A stretch of 64,000 bases of DNA from G965197405 sp965197405. Lineage in GTDB: Bacteria > Chloroflexota > Dehalococcoidia > Lucifugimonadales > JAGWBF01. Location of the stretch: positions 1,550,001 through 1,614,000 of the forward strand of contig OZ240206.1 of the NCBI GenBank assembly GCA_965197405.1, read 5' to 3'. The first letter of the stretch is position 1; every line of letters starts with the position of its first letter. The translations under genes and the position numbers were made by a program. Of this stretch, positions 26,201 to 34,450 are shown piece by piece. The notes beneath the pieces are model-generated. The model made no database searches. It was not told where the DNA came from and saw only the letters and a program-made list of their open reading frames with translations.

Positions 26201-26754
26201 GGAAAACGGTGCTGGAGCGGTTCTACTTTGGCCGCCAGTCCGAGCGGGACGGACTCTGCCTCAGCGACTACGCCCTTCCCAAGCGACCGGACCGGATGGA
26301 CTACGCCGCCATGTTCGTCACCACCGTCGGGATGGGGGTGCGGGACCTGGCCGAGAGATGGAAGCAGGAGGGCCAGTTCCTGGACTCCCACATCCTCCAG
26401 GCCCTGGCCCTGGAGGGGGCCGAGGCCTTTGCGGAGCTTCTGCACCAGCAGATTCGCCAGATGTGGGGGTTCGGCGACCCGCCGGGCATAACCTATCAAG
26501 ACCTGTTTCGGACCCAGTATCGGGGCCGCCGGTACTCCTTCGGCTATCCTGCCTGCCCGCGGCTGGAGGACCAGGAGCAGCTTTTCCGGCTGCTGAGCGT
26601 GACGGCCAACCTTGGCGTGGAGCTGACGGAGGAGTGCATGATGGACCCGGAAGCCTCCGTCTCAGCCCTGGTCTTCCATCACCCGGACGCCAAATACTTC
26701 AACCTCAACGAGGGCGACATCCGGAGGCTTGAGCGGGAGATTGCCTCCTTCTAG
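23242..26754 (+). CDS. metH: cobalamin-dependent methionine synthase
   Basis: Transfers the methyl group of 5-methyltetrahydrofolate to homocysteine through B12. The 1170 residues hold all four modules. The homocysteine domain has DGAMGT near residue 20 and the zinc cysteines in GFNCATG (about 230) and GGCCGTG (about 292). The pterin domain begins near AIVGERTNVLGSR (about 337). The B12 domain has DVHDIGKNLV near 728, where His is the cobalt ligand. The C-terminal reactivation domain has RRYSFGYPACP near 1096, the SAM-binding motif. ATG 23242 has a GGAGG site and fits the family start. An upstream in-frame start at 23092 is not supported. Confidence 0.97.
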   Translation: MKENERIDTLRSLLKERILVLDGAMGTAIQQRGLGPDDFGGPEYEGCNEYLVLTRPDVVADIHRGYLDAGADILETNTFGATSVVLFEYNLAHESRRINREAARLARGLAEAASTPEKPRFVAGSMGPTTKTISVTGGTTFDELAASYHEQAAGLVEGGADVLLLETSQDMLNVKAGLEGIDRALAELDRQVPVAVQGTIEPMGTMLAGQDAEAFHTSLAHRDLLWIGFNCATGPEFMTDHVRTLAGLPGFPVACVPNAGLPDEEGNYNETPRMLADTIGRFIEAGWINVVGGCCGTGPDHIRLLAQIAAGKTPRQPGRAQQTRVSGIEALVIDEDVRPAIVGERTNVLGSRRFRRLINEGAFEEAAEIGRRQVRNGAHVLDVCLQDPDRDEMSDVTAFLDYLTKKVKAPVMIDSTDPRVIEEALKRLQGKSLINSINLEDGEARFQAVVPLARRYGSALVVGCIDEDKAQAQAVTRQRKLDIALRSYRILTEKYGVPPEDIVFDPLVFPVGTGDETYVGSGAETVEGVRLIKEALPDAKTILGISNVSFGLPTAGREVLNSVFLYHCVQAGLDLAIVNSELLQRYTSIPEEERRLAEDLIWYSGEDPVAAFAAHFRDRPPKANAEERRSLPLDERLALAIIEGTKEGLTEDLDEAMQARKPLEIINGPLMAGMDEVGRQFNDNQLIVAEVLQSAESMKFAVTHLEPHMDRLETATRGKIILATVKGDVHDIGKNLVEIIVSNNGYEVINLGIKVPPQDLIDAYLQHRPDIIGLSGLLVKSAQMMVETVRDFRQAGVDSPILVGGAALSNRFTRLRIAPEYGGLVAYASDAMTGLALANTIQEADERERLAAALEAETAEMLEADRLRRSAEAGEGPPQGVAPAQVRHDFDVPNPPDLLPHVLLDYDLEKIFPYINPQMLYVRHLGFKGRFAEALAAGDPAAQELHDSVRRVEDAMLARSDITANAVFKFFPVQSDGQWLLVYAPDGKTVLERFYFGRQSERDGLCLSDYALPKRPDRMDYAAMFVTTVGMGVRDLAERWKQEGQFLDSHILQALALEGAEAFAELLHQQIRQMWGFGDPPGITYQDLFRTQYRGRRYSFGYPACPRLEDQEQLFRLLSVTANLGVELTEECMMDPEASVSALVFHHPDAKYFNLNEGDIRRLEREIASF

Positions 26755-26787
26755 CCCGGCCTCCCCCGGAGCTTGACCCCCAGGAGC

Positions 26788-26816
26788 TTGACCCCACAGA
26801 AGCCTGCAAGTACAAT
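26788..26816 (+). promoter_or_regulatory. promoter for the VOC/2-hydroxy-acid oxidase genes
   Basis: TTGACC (26788-26793), a 17-nt spacer and TACAAT (26811-26816) lie 70 nt upstream of ATG 26886. The -35 region GGAGCTTGACCCC is duplicated in tandem (26769-26795). Confidence 0.6.
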
Positions 26817-26885
26817 GTCTCCATCATCAGGGCACGGGGAGCGTAGGATTTGTCCTGGTCCTCTACGGCCCACAGGAGGGATGAA

Positions 26886-27320
26886 ATGACGACCCAATCA
26901 CAGCAGGATACGTCGGTGAAGCTCAAGATCGTAGAGATGGACCACATAGTCATCAGGGTCAAGGACGTGGAGAAGGCAATAGAGTTTTACACGGAGGTCC
27001 TGGGCCTGACACCCATGAGGGTGGAGGAGTACCGGGCCGGCAGCGTGCCCTTTCCCTGCGCTAGGATTAACGGCGACACGATTATTGACCTGTTCCCCTT
27101 CCCCGACCAGGAGCCGGTGGGTGAAGGCCCCCGCAACATGGACCACTACTGCCTGGTGATAGAGCCTACGGACCTGGCAGAGCTGGCCGACCATCTCCGA
27201 GAGCGTGGGGTCACGGTGGTCAGCGATGGTCCTGCCCAGCGCTCAGGAGCCCGTGGCATGGGAGAGTCCATCTACATCAGGGACTGGGAGGGGAACAACA
27301 TCGAGCTGCGCCACTACTAG
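26886..27320 (+). CDS. VOC (glyoxalase/dioxygenase) family protein
   Basis: A 144-residue VOC protein, distinct from the one at 22.6 kb. MDHIVIRVKDVEKAIEFYTEVLGL is present but split by the N-terminal extension of about 18 residues. The second half has NMDHYCLVIEP, with a metal-ligand His, and ends SIYIRDWEGNNIELRHY, with the final Glu ligand. The start ATG 26886 has an AGGAGG site. Its stop is 16 nt from the next gene, the FMN-dependent oxidase, so the two are probably cotranscribed. The reaction is unknown. Confidence 0.87.
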   Translation: MTTQSQQDTSVKLKIVEMDHIVIRVKDVEKAIEFYTEVLGLTPMRVEEYRAGSVPFPCARINGDTIIDLFPFPDQEPVGEGPRNMDHYCLVIEPTDLAELADHLRERGVTVVSDGPAQRSGARGMGESIYIRDWEGNNIELRHY

Positions 27321-27336
27321 ACACGATGGAGTAGAC

Positions 27337-28461
27337 ATGACTACCGGGCCGATAAATATATTCGAGTTCGAGGCCTTGGCCGAGCGTAGTCTGCCCAGGG
27401 CCGACTACGATTTCATAGCGGGCGCGGCAACGGACGAAATCACTCTCCGGAGGACTCGCGCCGCCTTCGACTCGATAATGCTTCGCCCCCAAATGCTGGT
27501 TGATACAAGCGCCATGAACCTCTCAACCACTGTCCTGGGTCAGAGCATAGATTTCCCCCTGCTGGCGTGCCCTGCCGGTATGCACGGCAAGGCTCACCGG
27601 GATGGAGAGCTTGCGACCGCCAGGGCGGTTGGGTCTGCGGGGACTGTGATGATACTCAGTTCCGGCTCGACCTACACGCTGGAGGACGTTGCCGGGGAAA
27701 GCACCGGCCCCATCTGGTTCCAGCAATACCTGTACAAGGACCGGGGCCTGACCAGGACGATGGCCCACCGCGCCGAGGAAGCCGGCTATAGCGCCCTCTG
27801 CGTCACCCTGGACTCCTCGGTCAGCGCCAAGCGGGAGCGCAACATTCGCAATAATTTCAGCGCCCCGCCTTCACCCAACTACGCCAGCGTTGAGATGGGG
27901 GAGTACTCATGGAGTCTCAGCTCCGATGCGCCGCGAGGGGTCATTGATCTCATAGACCGCTCGGCAACCTGGACCCATTTGGACCAGCTCGCGGCTGATA
28001 CGTCGCTGCCCATACTGGTCAAGGGCATAATGACGGCGGAAGACGCCCGGTTGTGCGTCGAGCACGGGGTCAAGGCCCTCGTAGTTTCCAACCACGGAGG
28101 ACGTCAGCTGGACACGACCTTTGCCAGCATCGAGGTGCTTCCCGAGGTCGTTGATGCGGTGGACGGGCGCCTGGAGGTCTACCTGGACGGCGGAATCAGG
28201 CGGGGCACGGACATCCTCAAAGCGCTGGCCCTGGGAGCCAGGGCGGTCCTGATAGGCCGCCCGTTGTTCTGGGGCCTCGCCGCCGACGGAGAGGAGGGGG
28301 TGCGTGCAGTGCTCCGGATACTGCGGGACGAGCTTGAGATGGCTATGGCTATGTGCGGTCGCCCGAATATCGGCAGCGTGGACATCAGCCTGCTGGGGAC
28401 CGTGTCCCCGCTGGCATCCATGCTGGCACAGCCCGAAGGCATCCGGCTCCCCCGGCTCTAG
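27337..28461 (+). CDS. FMN-dependent alpha-hydroxy-acid oxidase/dehydrogenase
   Basis: A 374-residue TIM-barrel flavoenzyme of the lactate oxidase, glycolate oxidase and L-lactate dehydrogenase (LldD) family, which oxidises an (S)-2-hydroxy acid. FMN and substrate segments are in order: YDFIAGAATDEITLRR, ACPAGMHGKAH, FQQYLYKDRGL, KGIMTAEDA, and SNHGGRQLD with the catalytic His and Arg. GGIRRGTDILKALALGA and IGRPLFWGLA follow. The protein has no heme domain or membrane anchor, so it is the soluble type. It lies downstream of a VOC gene in a likely two-gene operon and upstream of two amidohydrolase genes. Confidence 0.92.
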   Translation: MTTGPINIFEFEALAERSLPRADYDFIAGAATDEITLRRTRAAFDSIMLRPQMLVDTSAMNLSTTVLGQSIDFPLLACPAGMHGKAHRDGELATARAVGSAGTVMILSSGSTYTLEDVAGESTGPIWFQQYLYKDRGLTRTMAHRAEEAGYSALCVTLDSSVSAKRERNIRNNFSAPPSPNYASVEMGEYSWSLSSDAPRGVIDLIDRSATWTHLDQLAADTSLPILVKGIMTAEDARLCVEHGVKALVVSNHGGRQLDTTFASIEVLPEVVDAVDGRLEVYLDGGIRRGTDILKALALGARAVLIGRPLFWGLAADGEEGVRAVLRILRDELEMAMAMCGRPNIGSVDISLLGTVSPLASMLAQPEGIRLPRL

Positions 28462-28512
28462 GCGGTGGATAGTGGGCGGTGATCAGTGGCTAGTGGCCTG
28501 TGGTTAGTGCTA
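28461..28512. repeat. AGTGG-type heptamer repeat
   Basis: GGCGGTGGATAGTGGGCGGT and the following GATCAGTGGCTAGTGG and TGTGGTTAGTG steps form a short degenerate tandem array immediately after the oxidase stop codon. Confidence 0.55.
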
Positions 28513-28571
28513 GGACCCACGCCGGCAATCGCTCATAGCCTTGCCAAGGCCACGCATGAGTATGAAACCCC

Positions 28572-28702
28572 TATGTTCATGGTAATGCAGGTTCCCGCCC
28601 CATGCCATTCCTCGCTGCGCTCGGAATGACATCAGAGGGAGTGTAGGATATTTTCATGGTAATGACATGAGAGGGGGGCAGGCTATTCTCATGGTAACGA
28701 CA
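28572..28702. repeat. three copies of a TTCATGGTAATG repeat plus a partial MITE-like block
   Basis: TATGTTCATGGTAATGCA (28572), TATTTTCATGGTAATGACA (28649) and TATTCTCATGGTAACGACA (28684) are direct repeats in the gap before the D-aminoacylase gene. Between the first two lies the block CATTCCTCGCTGCGCTCGGA (28605-28624), shared with the dispersed MITE-like family. Confidence 0.55.
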
Positions 28703-28730
28703 GGGATAGATAGAGATAGGGAGGGTTATC

Positions 28731-30425
28731 ATGGCTGAGTATGACCTGGTTATTCGCGGCGGCACCATTGTGGACGGGACGGGCATCCCCAGATATAAAG
28801 CGGACCTGGCCGTCAAAAGCGGCAGGATAGCCAAAATCAGCGGCAAGATTAGCCCAGGGGCAGCCAGGGAGATAGACGCGAGGGGCTGCATAGTGGCCCC
28901 CGGCGCTGTTGACCTGCATACCCACTACGATGCACAGCTCAACTGGGATCCCTACGCCTCGCTGTCGGGCTGGCACGGGGTTACATCCCTCACCATCGGG
29001 CAGTGCGGGTTCGGATTCGCTCCCACGAGGCCCGAGGACAGGGACCTGAACATGCGGATGATGAACCGCATCGAGGCAATTCCCCTGGAGTCCATGCGTA
29101 AAGGTATACGATGGGACTGGGAGACCTTTCCCGAGTATATGGACAGCCTCGACCGCCAGGGGTTGGGCGTCAACGTCGGGGCGTTGTTCCCCTTCTCTCC
29201 CCTGCGGGGCTACGTGCTGGGCATGATACCCGCCCGCGAGAGGGCCTCTGTGACGGAGGCGGAGCTAAATCAGATGAAACGGCTCTTCTACGATGCGATG
29301 AAGGCCGGGGCATTCGGTTTCTCCACCGAGTTGAACTATATAGACCGCCCCGAGGACGGGAGCTTTCTTCCCAGCCATGTGGCTTCGGACGAGGAGTTCC
29401 TCGCGCTGTCGGAGGTCATGAGAGATTTCGGAGTCGGTCACATCGGGCATACCCAGGGCTTCGGCCTCGCGCCGGAACAGCATGAGGCGCTAAAGGCCCT
29501 GATGGCCCGGATGATGAGAGTCAGCGGACGCCCCATGCACGTCAATATAGACGAGGGCGAGGACCGGGCGTGGCTGGAGGCGTGCCGAGCGGAGGGACTC
29601 CCCCTGCTGCAACAGCGGCTCTGCACCCTGGGCGGGGCCCAGTTCAAGCTGGCGGAGTTCAACCTGTTTGACTATATGCCCAACTGGATACAGCCCCTGG
29701 TCGGCAGCCCCGAAGAGCGGGCCGCCAAGCTCGCGGACCCGAAGGCCCGCGCCGCCATGAAGCGGGACGTAGAGGAGTCGGTCTCCGGCGTTATGACGGA
29801 CTGGAGCAGGATGAAGGTCTTGAGCGTGGCCCACGAGCGGAACGACGAGTACGAGGGCATGACCATCCAGGAGTTGGCCGGACTCGCAGGGAAACATCCG
29901 GTGGACGCGTTCCTGGACCTGGCCTTGGACGAGGCCCTGGAGACGGAATTCGAGATGCCACAGCGCAACACCGAAGACGAATTGGCCCTGCGCGCGCAGA
30001 CCTTCAAGGACCCCCACGCCCACATCTCCCTCTCCGACGGAGGCGCTCATACCAGGTACACGACCATAAGCATCTGGCCCATATTCTGGCTGTCTTACTG
30101 GATACGCGATAGGCAGATAATGACCCTGGAAGAGGGCCACTACAAGATGAGCGCCCTGCCCGCCTGGTTCGCGGACTTCAAGGGCCGCGGCACGCTGCGG
30201 GCCGGGAACTGGGCTGATGTCATAGTCTACAACCAGGATGAGCTTGGGTTCGTATATGACAGGCCCGTCTACGCCAACGACTTCCCCGGAGGTGAGCGTC
30301 GCCTCATTCAGAAGCCCACAGGTCTCAGGTACACTATAGTGAACGGCGCAGTTACCTTCGAGGGGAACGATTGCACGGGGGCCTTGCCCGGCAAGCTGCT
30401 CCGCAGCTACGACATGGTGGACTGA
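28731..30425 (+). CDS. N-acyl-D-amino-acid deacylase-type amidohydrolase
   Basis: A 564-residue member of the amidohydrolase superfamily, in the D-aminoacylase/dihydroorotase-like group. YDLVIRGGTIVDGTG is the N-terminal beta-sandwich start. VDLHTHYDAQ carries the metal-binding H-x-H, GHIGHTQG and the LSDGGAHTRY Asp are further metal or proton positions, and GTLRAGNWADVIVYN is the C-terminal sandwich. Members deacylate N-acyl-D-amino acids, but many in SAR202-like genomes are uncharacterised. The ATG follows GGGAGG. It may be functionally linked with the amidohydrolase 135 nt downstream and the 2-hydroxy-acid oxidase upstream. Confidence 0.9.
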   Translation: MAEYDLVIRGGTIVDGTGIPRYKADLAVKSGRIAKISGKISPGAAREIDARGCIVAPGAVDLHTHYDAQLNWDPYASLSGWHGVTSLTIGQCGFGFAPTRPEDRDLNMRMMNRIEAIPLESMRKGIRWDWETFPEYMDSLDRQGLGVNVGALFPFSPLRGYVLGMIPARERASVTEAELNQMKRLFYDAMKAGAFGFSTELNYIDRPEDGSFLPSHVASDEEFLALSEVMRDFGVGHIGHTQGFGLAPEQHEALKALMARMMRVSGRPMHVNIDEGEDRAWLEACRAEGLPLLQQRLCTLGGAQFKLAEFNLFDYMPNWIQPLVGSPEERAAKLADPKARAAMKRDVEESVSGVMTDWSRMKVLSVAHERNDEYEGMTIQELAGLAGKHPVDAFLDLALDEALETEFEMPQRNTEDELALRAQTFKDPHAHISLSDGGAHTRYTTISIWPIFWLSYWIRDRQIMTLEEGHYKMSALPAWFADFKGRGTLRAGNWADVIVYNQDELGFVYDRPVYANDFPGGERRLIQKPTGLRYTIVNGAVTFEGNDCTGALPGKLLRSYDMVD

Positions 30426-30484
30426 CAGTAACCGCCTGTGCCCTTGGCAGGCCACATAAGGGGATAAGAATGACGGAATGCCGG

Positions 30485-30512
30485 GTAGGGGCGATTCGCG
30501 AACCGCCCCTAC
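30485..30512. repeat. 28-bp palindrome of the GTAGGGGC type
   Basis: GTAGGGGCGATTCGCGAACC followed by GCCCCTAC is a palindrome with one mismatch. It lies between two amidohydrolase genes and resembles REP-type intergenic palindromes. Related hairpins occur at 63.68-63.74 kb. Confidence 0.6.
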
Positions 30513-30560
30513 GGGAGGTTGAACGGAGGTCATCTTCACGGTATTGATGGAGGATAGGGA

Positions 30561-31679
30561 ATGAGCAGCTACAGGGTTATATCATCGGACAATCATGTGT
30601 TTGAGCCACCGGACTTGTGGACGGCCAGAATCGGGCCCAAGTACAGGGACCGCGCCCCTTTCATCGTCTCCCAGGAAGATGGCGACTGGTGGCGGTGCGA
30701 TGGGACGCAGCTGACGAGCGCCGCCCCCGGAGCGCAGCCCGGTCTCAGATTTGACGAGCCGGAGAAGCTAACCGTTGCGGATGTATTCGAGAACGTCCGC
30801 CCCGGGGGATACATCCCCGAAGAACACCTCAAGGACATGGATATTGACGGCATAGACGTTAGCGTAGTCTACCCCACCGTCGGCCTTCTGCTGTTCACAA
30901 TACCGGATAGCGACCTCCTGTCGGCCATCTTCAGGGCGTATAATGACTGGCTCGCCGAGTTTTGCAGGCCCTCTCCCAAGCGGCTCGCGGGCATCGGCAT
31001 GGTCAACCTGGACGATGTGCAGGACGGCGTAAAGGAGTTGGAGCGCTGCGCGAAGATGGGGCTTGTGGGGGCCATGATCGCCGTCTCTCCCCCGCCGAGC
31101 AAGCCCTACGATTCGCCGGAATACGAACCCCTCTGGGCTGCGGCCCAGGACCTGGACATGCCCCTCAGCTTCCACATCGGCACAAATCGCCTGGGCCAGG
31201 ACCCGGAATACCGGCAGGAGAACTGGATGACCGTCAGCTTCCAGTGCAACCGGGACTACTGGATCAGGATGTCCCTTTGCCAGATGATCTATAGCGGGGT
31301 ATTCGAGCGCTACCCGAAGCTGCAAATAGGAGCGGTGGAGCACGAGCTGTCGTGGATTCCCTATTTCCTGAACCGGCTGGACTATTACTACACCCAAACG
31401 GCCCTCGGGGTTAACTCGTACCGGTACAAGGAAAACATGCTTCCCAGCGACTACTTCCACCGCAACGTGTTCATTGGCTTTCAGGAAGACTCCAGCGGCA
31501 TAGAGGACCGTCACATCATAGGGGTGGACCAGCTCCAATGGGGCTCGGATTACCCCCACGTAGAGTCCACCTTCCCCAGGAGCCGGGAGATCATCGAAGA
31601 CATTCTGGCGGACTGCACGGAGGAGGAGAAAGCCAAGATCGCCGGTGAAAACGCTGCCAGGGTATACCACCTAGACTAG
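30561..31679 (+). CDS. amidohydrolase 2 family (TIM-barrel metal-dependent hydrolase)
   Basis: A 372-residue protein of the amidohydrolase-related group that includes ACMSD and 4-oxalomesaconate hydratase. SSDNHVFEPPDLW at residues 8-20 replaces the usual D-x-H-x-x-E entry, where Asp-Asn-His keeps one metal ligand. SFHIGTN near 211 and the C-terminal WGSDYPHVESTFP, whose Asp is the metal and base residue, are conserved. Such enzymes decarboxylate or hydrolyse aromatic or keto acids. The substrate is unknown. It is in the same direction as the D-aminoacylase-like gene and is likely part of the same degradative set. Confidence 0.88.
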   Translation: MSSYRVISSDNHVFEPPDLWTARIGPKYRDRAPFIVSQEDGDWWRCDGTQLTSAAPGAQPGLRFDEPEKLTVADVFENVRPGGYIPEEHLKDMDIDGIDVSVVYPTVGLLLFTIPDSDLLSAIFRAYNDWLAEFCRPSPKRLAGIGMVNLDDVQDGVKELERCAKMGLVGAMIAVSPPPSKPYDSPEYEPLWAAAQDLDMPLSFHIGTNRLGQDPEYRQENWMTVSFQCNRDYWIRMSLCQMIYSGVFERYPKLQIGAVEHELSWIPYFLNRLDYYYTQTALGVNSYRYKENMLPSDYFHRNVFIGFQEDSSGIEDRHIIGVDQLQWGSDYPHVESTFPRSREIIEDILADCTEEEKAKIAGENAARVYHLD

Positions 31680-31733
31680 GCCCCAGATACCCTTCGCGGC
31701 CCTGCAAACCTGATTTCCCGTGGGTGTTCCCCA

Positions 31734-34232
31734 GTGGGGCACCCACTATTCATTCTTATGAAGTTGCTCGCCCTCGCTGCTGCCTGGATAGTGGGACTTC
31801 TGATAGGGTTGGAGACGGGGGCGCATCTTCCCGCCCTGGTCCTCTTTTCCCTGGCGGCCCTCATCCTCGCCTGCTTCTTCAAGAGCAGGGGCCTCCCCTT
31901 CTGGCCTGCCCTTCTGTCGGTGGTCCTCCTCATGGGACTTATCAGGGTGGAAGCAGCGGAAGAACCGGCCCTTCTCAATCCCTCGGACGGGCGTCAGCCC
32001 ATAACCCTTCGCGGTCACATTGTCAGCGACCCGGAGATTTCCGGTCTCGGTGTTGAGTTCATTATATCCGACGATGCTGTGGACAGTAGTGAGGGTGTGC
32101 GAGAAGGCATGGGTAGAGTCCTGGTCGTCGCCGGACCGCCCAGCGAGATGGTCCGGACCAGGAAGGAACCCTACTTCCGCTATGGCGACGTGCTGGAGCT
32201 TGTGGGGAACCTGGAGGAGCCGCCAGTCCTGGAAGGCTTCGACTACAGGACGTACCTGGCAAACCAGGGGATTCACGCTATTATGCGATTCCCTCGGGCA
32301 CGGCTGATAGACCAGGACCGGGGGAACCCGGCCCAGGGATTCATATACCGGTTGAGGCGCAAGGTGTCGGAAGGAATTGACCGGGCGTTGCCCGAACCCC
32401 AGGCCTCCCTGTCCCAGGCGCTGCTTCTCGGGTTGCGCGGGCGGCTGCCCCAGGACGTCACCGAAGACTTCCGGTCCACCGGCACCTCTCACCTGCTGGC
32501 CATATCAGGGCTTCACGTGGGGACCATTCTGGCCCTGAGTCTGGGCGCAGGCGTATGGCTCATGGGCCGGAGGAGACGGCTATACCTGCTCCTGCCCCTG
32601 GGAGCCATCTGGCTTTATGCTCTGCTGAGCGGCCTCTCTCCTTCGGTAGAGAGGGCTGCCATCATGGGAAGCATCTACCTCATCGCTCTGGCCCTGGGTA
32701 GGCCCAGGAGCATTCTGCCCGCCCTGGCGCTGACGGCGTCGGTGATGGCCGGACTCGAACCCCAGGCCCTCAAGGACGTGTCCTTCCAACTCAGCTTCGT
32801 CGCCGTCGCGGGCATAGCCCTGTTTACTCAAAATATGTCGCCTCATATGACATCTCTGGGGGGCCGCTTTCTCGACCCTTCTGCTGGCGGCAGTGGGTGG
32901 ATGAGCGCCCTGGCAAGGGGCGTGATGCTGGCGGTGATCGTCTCCCTGGGGGCGACGCTGGCTACCCTACCTCTCATAGCCTTTAACTTCCACCAGATTC
33001 CCACCTTGGGAATACCTGCCACCATCCTGGCGCTGCCCGCCCTGCCCTTCCTGTTGATGACCTCCGTCGTGGCGGGCGTAGCCGGTCTGGTTCATCCCAT
33101 GGCCGGACAGGTGACCGGTTGGGTGGCCTGGGTCCCCCTGGAATACGTCATCCGGCTCGTTCATCTCTTCGCCCAGGTCCCCGGAAGCGTCATCTCTGTG
33201 CCAGCATTTAGCAGCCTCCTGGTATGGGTCTACTATGCGGGCTTCGCTCTCCTGCTCCTGTTTCCAGACGGCCCCGGAGCGCTCCGGGCGCTGGTCAGGC
33301 GCATCAGAGAGCGCGAGCGGGAGAGAACAGGCCATGACACTACGCCCCCGGCCGGACAGCGTTTCCCCGGAGAGGCGTCCCTGGTACTGCTGGTCGGCCT
33401 GTCCGTTCTCTCTGCATTTCTCTGGTTCTACGCCGTTACGGGGCCTGACGGGAAGCTCCATGTGCACTTCCTGGACGTGGGCCAGGGCGACAGTGTGCTC
33501 ATAGTCACGGCCCAGGGTAAGCAGGTCCTGGTGGACGGTGGGCCAAGGGCTACGGACGCGGCGCGAGCCATCGGCAGCAGGGTCCCCTTCTGGGACAGGG
33601 ACCTGGATATGCTCGTGCTTACCCACCCCGACAGGGACCATTTTCGAGGACTGATAGAGGTGCTGGACCGGTACGAGTCCGGTGTCGTCTTGAAGGGCGG
33701 CACCGTTTCCGAGAACCCTCTCTACCTGGAATGGGAGAAGGCCGTAGAAGAAGAGGAAGCCCGACAAGTCACCGCTGCCAGGGGACAGATTATAGGCCTG
33801 GATGGCAGCACGTGGTTGGAAGTCCTCAATCCGTCGCCGCGACCCACTTGGGGCGCCCTCACCGACTCGAACAACGACGGATTAGTGCTGCGCCTGGTGT
33901 CCGGCGAGGTCAGTTTCCTGCTCACTGCGGATATTGAGGCCGAGGCCGAGGCGCGCTTGCTCCGGGGGAGCCTACCTATTGAGAGCACAGTCCTCAAAGT
34001 GCCTCACCACGGCAGCCGCACGTCAACCACACGCCGGTTCTTGTCGGCGGTAAGCCCCGTAGCGGCTGTTATCTCTGCCAGCGCGGACAACCAGTACGGC
34101 CATCCGCATGAGGAAGTAACGGGCAGGCTTGAGACCACGCTGGGAGAGGCGGGGACTTACCTTACCTCCGAGCGGGGCGACATCGAGTTCATCACCGACG
34201 GCAAAAGGCTGTGGGTAAAGACAGAGCGTTAG
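31734..34232 (+). CDS. comEC: ComEC/Rec2 family DNA-uptake channel
   Basis: Transports single-stranded DNA through the membrane during natural transformation. The 832 residues have an N-terminal pair of membrane helices and an OB-like soluble region. A competence domain with many helices follows (TSHLLAISGLHVGTILAL near residue 255), and then a C-terminal metallo-beta-lactamase domain. That domain has FLDVGQGDSVLI, LTHPDRDHFRG (H-x-D-x-D-H) and VPHHGSRTSTT. The start may be GTG 31734 or ATG 31758. No other competence gene (comEA, pilus) is in the window, so whether the cell is transformable is unknown. The last bases of the stop codon coincide with an inverted-repeat element. Confidence 0.93.
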   Translation: MGHPLFILMKLLALAAAWIVGLLIGLETGAHLPALVLFSLAALILACFFKSRGLPFWPALLSVVLLMGLIRVEAAEEPALLNPSDGRQPITLRGHIVSDPEISGLGVEFIISDDAVDSSEGVREGMGRVLVVAGPPSEMVRTRKEPYFRYGDVLELVGNLEEPPVLEGFDYRTYLANQGIHAIMRFPRARLIDQDRGNPAQGFIYRLRRKVSEGIDRALPEPQASLSQALLLGLRGRLPQDVTEDFRSTGTSHLLAISGLHVGTILALSLGAGVWLMGRRRRLYLLLPLGAIWLYALLSGLSPSVERAAIMGSIYLIALALGRPRSILPALALTASVMAGLEPQALKDVSFQLSFVAVAGIALFTQNMSPHMTSLGGRFLDPSAGGSGWMSALARGVMLAVIVSLGATLATLPLIAFNFHQIPTLGIPATILALPALPFLLMTSVVAGVAGLVHPMAGQVTGWVAWVPLEYVIRLVHLFAQVPGSVISVPAFSSLLVWVYYAGFALLLLFPDGPGALRALVRRIRERERERTGHDTTPPAGQRFPGEASLVLLVGLSVLSAFLWFYAVTGPDGKLHVHFLDVGQGDSVLIVTAQGKQVLVDGGPRATDAARAIGSRVPFWDRDLDMLVLTHPDRDHFRGLIEVLDRYESGVVLKGGTVSENPLYLEWEKAVEEEEARQVTAARGQIIGLDGSTWLEVLNPSPRPTWGALTDSNNDGLVLRLVSGEVSFLLTADIEAEAEARLLRGSLPIESTVLKVPHHGSRTSTTRRFLSAVSPVAAVISASADNQYGHPHEEVTGRLETTLGEAGTYLTSERGDIEFITDGKRLWVKTER

Positions 34233-34367
34233 GGCGTGTTTCCGAAGTCCCTTCTCCCCTGGCGGGAGAAGGTTGGGATGAGGGGAAGTTGTTCCTACAC
34301 CCTCACCTCAATCCTCTCCGGTCAAGGGCGAGGAGGCACCAAGGAGGAACCTTTGGAAACACCCTCT
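34231..34367. repeat. inverted-repeat element directly after comEC
   Basis: AGGGCGTGTTTCCGAAG at the left and the complement of the right end, AGAGGGTGTTTCCAAAG, agree at 14 of 17 positions. The inside has GGCGGGAGAAGGTTGGGATG and a C-rich counterpart. It fills most of the first half of the 320-nt gap before the peptide-binding protein gene and belongs to a different family from the CAGGGTCTTT elements. Confidence 0.5.
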
Positions 34368-34450
34368 TAGGGCGTTGTGGTCACTGGTCGGATGATAGCG
34401 GATGGTGTACGAATTGAAGGGATAGTGTGAAATATATAACAATCGGCCCA

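Noticed and set aside
28572..28702. CRISPR-like array suggested by repeated TTCATGGTAATG units
   Set aside because: Only three copies with unequal spacing and mutated repeats; no cas gene nearby.
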